Made by a program: the position numbers and the translations under genes
The notes under the pieces: generated by a model
The model's database searches: none
Told to the model about the DNA's origin: nothing
Seen by the model: the letters and a program-made list of their open reading frames with translations, nothing else
In this document: piece after piece, positions 57,105-61,675 of the stretch
How positions within the stretch are numbered: position 1 is the stretch's first letter
Layout: each line of letters begins with the position of its first letter
Origin: JAFARZ01 sp035651595
Lineage (GTDB): Bacteria; Actinomycetota; Actinomycetes; Streptosporangiales; Streptosporangiaceae
Assembly: GCA_035651595.1 (NCBI GenBank)
Contig: DASRFJ010000349.1
Span: 1 to 61,675 of the forward strand
Direction: 5' to 3'
Length of the DNA stretch: 61,675 nucleotides

Positions 57105-58377
57105 CACCGATGTAGCGGTGCGATGGCGGCTGTCCCGGCACGCGCGCCGGCTGCTCACCCTCGCGCTGGCCGGGATCTTCATCGCGACCGTGAGCAGGCG
57201 TCCGGAGTTCGCCGGTGCCGCGGCGCCCGCGCTGCTGCTGCTCGCGGCCGGCCGGGGCAGCCGGCCCGCCGAGATCAGCGTGGCCGCGCGACCCAGCACT
57301 CGCCGCGCGTTCGAAGGCGAGACCGTCACGCTGACCGTGGCCGCGGCCGGGGCTGGGGCCGCGGCCGGGGTCGGCGCGGAGTACGGCGTGCGGTGGACCC
57401 TGCACCCGGGACGCGGCGTCGATCCGGTCGGGTCGCCCACCGCGGACGGGGCCGCCACAACGCTGGCGGTGACACCGGAACGCTGGGGACGACGCGAGCT
57501 CGGCTCGCTGGAGGTCGTGCTGCGGGACCGGTGGCGGCTCACCGAAGGGCACGCCTGGGTGAACCTGCCGCGGCTGGACTGCTATCCGCGCCCGGCTCAG
57601 CTGGACACCGAGGTCGTGCTCACCCGGCTGCCGAACCGGCTCGGCGAGCACGCGGCGCGCACCTGGGGTGATGGCACCGAATTCTCCGGCGTGCGTGAGT
57701 ACGTGCCCGGCGACCGGCAGCGCAGCATCAACTGGCCGGCCAGCACCAGACGTGGCCGGCTTCAGGTGAACATGTTCGCTGCGGAGCGATCGCAGGACGT
57801 GGTGCTGCTCGCCGACGCCACTTCGGACGTCGGCGAGCCCGGGTCGTCCGCGCTCGACCTCGCCCTGCGCGGCGCGGCCGCCGCGGCCCGTGTCTACCTC
57901 GACAAGCGGGACCGGGTGGGCGTAATCACGTATCAGTGGGGCGGCGCCGGCTGGCTTGCCCCCGGACTCGGCAAGCGGCAGCTCTACAAGATCATCGACA
58001 CGATGCTGGCCAGCGACGCGGGCTGGGCCCGCGGCGCCGCCTTCCGCAGGCTGCCACGGGCCGCCCTGCCGCCGGGGGCGCTCGTCATCGTGTTCAGCCC
58101 GCTGCTCGACCAGCGGTTCGTCGAGGCGCTACGGGACATGCGCGAGCGCGGCTTCACGATCTTCGTGGTCGACGTGCTCACCGTCGATCCCCCGGCGCGG
58201 CCGCGTGTCGTTGACCGGCTGGCGCGCCGGGTGTGGCGGATGGAGCAGCAGGCGATCCGGTTCTCGCTGCGCGAGCTGGGCATCCCGCTGGTGCACTGGG
58301 ACGGGGTCGCGCCGCTCGACCTGCCGCTCGCGCCGTACACCAGACGTCCGCTCGTACCCGCGGGGCACCGCCGGTGA
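57091..58377 (+). CDS. DUF58-family protein (MoxR partner)
   Basis: 428 residues from ATG 57091, or 419 from GTG 57118, which lies 14 bp behind GGGAGG. Two N-terminal hydrophobic segments (LLTLALAGIFIATVSRRPEF; AAAPALLLLAAG), a beta-rich middle, then the DUF58 signature GVREYVPGDRQRSINWPAST followed by a VWA-like domain (DVVLLADATSDVG has the MIDAS DxT). Overlaps moxR by 14 bp. Confidence 0.9.
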   Translation: MPGGNTDVAVRWRLSRHARRLLTLALAGIFIATVSRRPEFAGAAAPALLLLAAGRGSRPAEISVAARPSTRRAFEGETVTLTVAAAGAGAAAGVGAEYGVRWTLHPGRGVDPVGSPTADGAATTLAVTPERWGRRELGSLEVVLRDRWRLTEGHAWVNLPRLDCYPRPAQLDTEVVLTRLPNRLGEHAARTWGDGTEFSGVREYVPGDRQRSINWPASTRRGRLQVNMFAAERSQDVVLLADATSDVGEPGSSALDLALRGAAAAARVYLDKRDRVGVITYQWGGAGWLAPGLGKRQLYKIIDTMLASDAGWARGAAFRRLPRAALPPGALVIVFSPLLDQRFVEALRDMRERGFTIFVVDVLTVDPPARPRVVDRLARRVWRMEQQAIRFSLRELGIPLVHWDGVAPLDLPLAPYTRRPLVPAGHRR

Positions 58378-58958
58378 CGCGCGCCGTTCGCACTCCGGTC
58401 GCCACTGGGGTCGCGGCCACCTTGCTGGGTGCGGCCGCGGCGGTGTGGTGTGCCGTTCCGGTCATCAGCAAGGGCTGGGCCGGGTTCGCGCTGTTCGTGG
58501 TCATCGGCTGCGTGATCGCCAGTGCGGTACGGCTGGCCGTCGCCTGGATTCCGCTGAGCGACGACACGTTCCTGCTGCCCGGCCCGATCCGTGCCTGGCT
58601 GACGTTCCTGCGCGTCGTCCGGCTTCCGCCCTGGGAGGAGGGAGCGGTGATCGCCGCGCTCGCGCTGGAGGCCCTGCATCCGGCCAGACCGTGGCACACC
58701 GCGGTACTCGGCGCCGTTCTCACCGCGTACCTGCTCACCGTTCACCTCGCGGACTCGGGCGCGCCGGCGAGCACGCTGTCTCCCCAGGTGCCCGTCCTGG
58801 CCGCCGGGGCGTGCCTGCTCGCCCTCGGCGCCGGCGCCGGTATGCTGCCCGCGATCGCGCCAGGCCCCGGCTCCGCGCTGCTCCGCGTCGTGGCCGCGAT
58901 AGCGGTCATCGTCGCGGCAGGCCTGGTCCTGCCGCACATCAGCACCCGCCGGGGCTGA
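58374..58958 (+). CDS. Membrane protein at the end of the MoxR operon
   Basis: 194 residues, GTG start overlapping the DUF58 stop. About five hydrophobic segments (GVAATLLGAAAAVWCAVPVI; FALFVVIGCVIASAVRLAV; TAVLGAVLTAYLLTVHL; and two near the C-terminus). No known domain. It converges on the glycosidase gene with 32 bp between. Confidence 0.78.
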   Translation: MTRAVRTPVATGVAATLLGAAAAVWCAVPVISKGWAGFALFVVIGCVIASAVRLAVAWIPLSDDTFLLPGPIRAWLTFLRVVRLPPWEEGAVIAALALEALHPARPWHTAVLGAVLTAYLLTVHLADSGAPASTLSPQVPVLAAGACLLALGAGAGMLPAIAPGPGSALLRVVAAIAVIVAAGLVLPHISTRRG

Positions 58959-58990
58959 CCCGGGGCAACGCCGCTGGCGGCCGCGCCTGT

Positions 58991-60724
58991 TCAGCTGAGC
59001 TGGATGGAACCGAGGTTCACTGTGCCGCTCCCGCCAGCGAAGAACGGCGATCCCATGGCCAGGCGGATGACGTTGTACCCGGCGTGCAGGCTGAGCGTCG
59101 TGGTGCGCGTTCCCCAGCCGCTCCCGGTCGGCGAGAACGCCAGCGTCTGCCAGGCGCCGCCGTCGAAGGCGAGCCCGAGTGTGCCAGTGCTGCTCGCGGG
59201 GTCGGCGTAGTCCACAGTCATCGTGTAGGTCCGCGCGCTCGGCACGTTGACCAGGAAGTCGACGAAGCTGTCGTTGCGCGCGTCACCGGAATGGGTCAGG
59301 TTGCCGACGTAGTAGCCGTCCGGAGCGGCGGAGCCGGCAACGATGGTCGCGTTGTGCACGCTGGCGTTGGCGGCATAGTAAAGCTGCTGCGTGCCGCCGC
59401 CCCCGGCCGGCCGGAGCAGCACCTGATAGGCCGAGCTGGCGCTCATCCCGGGAATCTGCACGGTCAGCTGCCCGTTCGCGGCCGTCAGGGTCTGCTGTGA
59501 CACGACGGTGGGGGACGTCTCGGCCGTGAATCTGTTCACGGTGGCGGTGGATTCGACCACCGCGCTGACCGACGAGCCCAAACCGCCGACCCCGCTGACC
59601 GTGACGTCAGTGGTCCCTGCGGCGCCGCCGACGATGATGTCGGCGGTCTTGCTCAGCGGATCGTAGGACGCGAGGCCGTCAGGCGAAGACCCGGACGGCG
59701 GTGTGACGGCGACCATGGATCCGCTCATATCGCCGTACCACTTGTACAGCCACCAGGTACCCGTGGGCTGGTTGGTGGTGGTCCCGTTTACCCCGCTGAC
59801 CGTGACCAGGCCGTCCACCGTGCCGTATTCATGCCAGAACGCCCGTTCCGCGTTGGCGACCCCAGTGCGCTCGAAACCCGCGAGGTAGCGCACGAGCGCG
59901 CCCGGGTTGTCGATCTCACTGGTGGTCGCGTACTCCTCGATCGATATCGGGCGCGGGGTGATTCCCAAGCTGTTTTCCAAGGCCACGCACGCCGCGACGT
60001 CCGCCGCGATGGTCGACGGGCCGCCGAGCTCATGCCAGGAGATGACGTCCGGCAGCGCGTTGTTCGCCTTGGCGTTGCCGAGGAAGTCCTGCATGTAGCT
60101 CTCGCTCCAGTGGCTGATGCTCGGTCCCTGGATCGGCGTCACGATGTCGAGCTTGCGTACCTCCTGATAGGTACGGACCCAGCCGGCGTCGAACGATCCC
60201 GCGGCGGAGGTGTTCCACGTACCGTCGGGCTCGTTCCACAGCTCCCAAGTCGCGAGGTTGGTGTCGGCGGTGTCGGCGAGCCTCGCCTTGACCATCGTGT
60301 CCACCTTGGACAGCCAGTCGGACCAGCTCACCCATCGGTAGGGAAAGTTCGGGTAGATGTCGGGCATCCGGATGATCTCGCTCGCCCCGACGGCGGTCGC
60401 GGACGCGTTGACGACCAGCGCGTCGCCGGCCGGCGTGGGCTCTCCGTTGGGGAGTTGCTGTCCGCCCGGCGCCATCTGGACCACGGAGTTCATGTGCAGC
60501 GGGTACAGCAGCGAGTTCGCCGGAACACCCGGCTGGGACAGCGCGTACAACCCGCCGGCCGCGAGATGGGTGACCGGCCGGAACGGGGCGGCGGCGTTGA
60601 CGGTGATGACCGGCACGGCGGCGGCCACCGAAGGAATCGCCTGTGCCGCCGGCGCCGCCGGCGCCGCCGCGAGCGATGCGACGGTCGCCGTGGCGGCGAA
60701 TAGCACCAACCCAAACCGTGCCAT
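58991..60724 (-). CDS. Secreted GH39-like glycoside hydrolase with C-terminal CBM
   Basis: 577 residues from ATG 60724 behind AAGGGG. Signal peptide (ARFGLVLFAATATVASLAAA, AxA site). The catalytic (beta/alpha)8 domain has the acid/base Glu in LATWELWNEPDGTW and a probable nucleophile Glu in RPISIEEYATTSEI. These are the clan GH-A positions seen in GH39-like enzymes. A Ser/Thr/Gly-rich beta domain follows, then a CBM6/CBM35-like module (YVGNLTHSGDARNDSFVDFL to the C-terminus). Exported enzyme acting on a plant or microbial polysaccharide; specificity unknown. Confidence 0.8.
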   Translation of the reverse strand: MARFGLVLFAATATVASLAAAPAAPAAQAIPSVAAAVPVITVNAAAPFRPVTHLAAGGLYALSQPGVPANSLLYPLHMNSVVQMAPGGQQLPNGEPTPAGDALVVNASATAVGASEIIRMPDIYPNFPYRWVSWSDWLSKVDTMVKARLADTADTNLATWELWNEPDGTWNTSAAGSFDAGWVRTYQEVRKLDIVTPIQGPSISHWSESYMQDFLGNAKANNALPDVISWHELGGPSTIAADVAACVALENSLGITPRPISIEEYATTSEIDNPGALVRYLAGFERTGVANAERAFWHEYGTVDGLVTVSGVNGTTTNQPTGTWWLYKWYGDMSGSMVAVTPPSGSSPDGLASYDPLSKTADIIVGGAAGTTDVTVSGVGGLGSSVSAVVESTATVNRFTAETSPTVVSQQTLTAANGQLTVQIPGMSASSAYQVLLRPAGGGGTQQLYYAANASVHNATIVAGSAAPDGYYVGNLTHSGDARNDSFVDFLVNVPSARTYTMTVDYADPASSTGTLGLAFDGGAWQTLAFSPTGSGWGTRTTTLSLHAGYNVIRLAMGSPFFAGGSGTVNLGSIQLS

Positions 60725-60868
60725 GGCCGACCCCTTACCGTAAGCAGATCCGGACCACCTAAGGAAAACCTTTTCACTAGCCCTCGTCAACCCGGCACCC
60801 CCTCCGATCTCCGTGACCAGGGAGTAACGCCATGAAATGTTCAGGCCCCGGACGGTAAGCAACCAGCA

Positions 60869-61072
60869 CTAAGCAGCCCGCCGGAGGACGACCATGTTGC
60901 CGCCGAGGTCGTGGCAGACAGCATCGGGTGGCCCAGGGGCTGTTCGGTGGGGCGTTGAACTCGGCGCCGAGGCACGCAGTCGCTGGTATTCGGCGTCCAG
61001 GTTGTCGCGGGCCATCACGACGCCGAGGAACGAGCTCGTCGAGACGATCGGCTGAATCGTGCACGCTGACAC
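60869..61072 (-). pseudogene. Fragment of a VOC/glyoxalase-family gene
   Basis: About 67 codons read STSSFLGVVMARDNLDAEYQ, then RLRAS and at the end DAVCHDLGGNMVVLRRAA. This matches the C-terminal half of VOC proteins (D.DAEY.RLRA ... F.D..GN.V.L). The N-terminal half, including the first metal ligand, is missing, and the middle is Pro/Ser-rich and degraded. It lies between the glycosidase and the long repeat copy E. Confidence 0.55.
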
Positions 61073-61202
61073 GCTCTAGTGTGGTCAACTGCGCATTTGG
61101 CCCGCTGCGGGCGGAGGCCGAGGACTGGGGCGCGGCAGCGTCCAAGATGCGGTCGGACCGTCTACGTCGTCCGTAGGTGGGCCCCGGAGGCGTCCGGAAA
61201 TT

Positions 61203-61595
61203 ATTGCGGACTGTTACCCCCGCGATCTGGATCCTGCTGGCTTGTTCCGGGGCTTGCCCGGATTGCTGGTCGCCCGGTGGGTCGGCGGCATGCTCGACGG
61301 GCCTCGGTTAACGTGGTTGTTTTCCCCTTTGTGGTAACGCGACCCTCGCGTACGGGGGTCGGTCCTCCACGAAGGGATAATTTTCCACGTTGCTGGCGGG
61401 ACTGCCGGTGCGTTCCTGTCCCGGTAGCCGCACACTGCACTCCAGGCGCAGGCGGCGCGCGGCCAGGCCCGGCGGCCTGCCGGCGACCGGCACGGCACGC
61501 GCGCCCAATTCGCCAGCAGCGTCCGGATCGGGGGCACTGTCCGCAATGATTCGGCGCCACAGCCTCGCGCCCGACTAAATGATGATTTATCCGGA
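61203..61595. repeat. Long repeat, copy E (both ends present)
   Basis: Core 61203-61547 is bounded by ATTGCGGACTGTTACCCCC and GGGGGCACTGTCCGCAAT. The right flank to 61595 (ATTCGGCGCC...TAAATGATGATTTATCCGG) matches that of copy B. TCCGGA occurs just outside both ends (61193-61198 and 61591-61596). The interior has an 82-bp imperfect hairpin at 61310-61391 that corresponds to the one in copy D. No transposase or other reading frame is credible, so it is non-autonomous or an RNA element. Confidence 0.88.
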
Positions 61596-61631
61596 ACGTT
61601 CGCGAGGGCGCGCGGGGCGCGGGGCGGGGGG

Positions 61632-61675
61632 CGCGGGGCGGGCGCGGGGCGGGCGCGGGGCGGGCGCGGGGCGGG
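61632..61675. repeat. 11-bp tandem repeat GCGCGGGGCGG
   Basis: Four exact tandem copies run into the end of the window, following the right flank of repeat copy E. A similar G-rich but less regular tract follows copy B (24800-24880) and copy A (from 12483), so a G-rich tail may be part of the repeat's preferred site or of the element. Confidence 0.8.

Noticed and set aside
61203..61547. Insertion sequence
   Set aside because: The 345-bp core has inverted ends but no transposase frame; it is described as a non-coding repeat instead.

Overview
The window is high-GC DNA from a mycelial-type actinomycete (Actinomycetota). The signs are strong G/C third-position bias with long antisense open frames, many GTG/TTG starts, leaderless-looking TTGAC...TAGCGT promoters, a complete conservon (CvnA-CvnB-CvnC-CvnD), a LpqY-SugABC-type trehalose importer, a DUF1707 protein and a SigE-like ECF sigma factor. 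The genus cannot be fixed from sequence alone. There is no CRISPR array, prophage, transposase or rRNA operon; one tRNA-Met(CAT) gene lies at 11199-11275.

Layout. 1-4 kb: degenerate HD-GYP/LuxR regulator, cupin, gene remnants, secreted SHExxE protein. 4.6-9.1 kb: lpqY-sugA-sugB-sugC-like operon behind a perfect Crp-type site. 9-13 kb: ParB-like and metallophosphoesterase genes, tRNA-Met, methyltransferase, small secreted protein. 13-20.5 kb: TrmB/LuxR-type regulator, then a conservon whose operon ends in a TPP-dependent acetolactate-synthase-like gene. 21.4-24.7 kb: nitrate/sulfonate/taurine-type ABC importer without a binding protein, then a divergent SnoaL-like/MarR pair around a palindromic operator. 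24.9-31.8 kb: acyl-CoA dehydrogenase, FHA protein, PAP2 phosphatase-amino acid permease-amidase operon, LysR regulator, Maf protein. 31.8-39.2 kb: TPR-AAA ATPase with a membrane TPR protein, ArsR-like regulator, M20 and S9 peptidases, MFS transporter. 39.6-48.8 kb: methyltransferase, DUF1707, DinB and hydrolase genes, ECF sigma factor with a membrane propeller protein, HTH-citrate synthase divergent from a homocitrate-synthase-like gene, methionine aminopeptidase divergent from an XRE regulator, VOC protein. 48.8-54.4 kb: broken lipoprotein gene, a second HTH-citrate synthase that has lost active-site histidines, HhH-GPD glycosylase, adenosine deaminase, DUF1003 plus MgtE_N/CBS pair. 54.6-61.7 kb: DUF4129-MoxR-DUF58 operon, secreted GH39-like glycosidase, VOC remnant and a long repeat.

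The most unusual signal is a dispersed repeat family. Three short copies (12388, 24705, 30036) are near-perfect palindromes with arms like ATTGCGGACACTTACCCCCC, each sitting at the 3' end of a plus-strand gene. Two long copies (48040 and 61203) share the same left arm and carry about 300 bp of conserved interior. That interior contains an 82-bp imperfect hairpin in which the two arms vary together between copies. I found no coding potential in it, so it looks like a non-autonomous, MITE-like or structured-RNA element, with the short forms as internal-deletion derivatives that may double as terminators. A separate 32-bp hairpin repeat occurs at 15744 and 34624, at the 5' edges of two unrelated genes.

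Other notable points are the decayed HTH-citrate synthase paralog sharing an operator-like motif with its intact partner, two convergent gene pairs in which one gene has no stop codon before running antisense through its neighbour, and several decayed genes: the lipoprotein, a VOC fragment, a propeller-like fragment and a tRNA-adjacent fragment.
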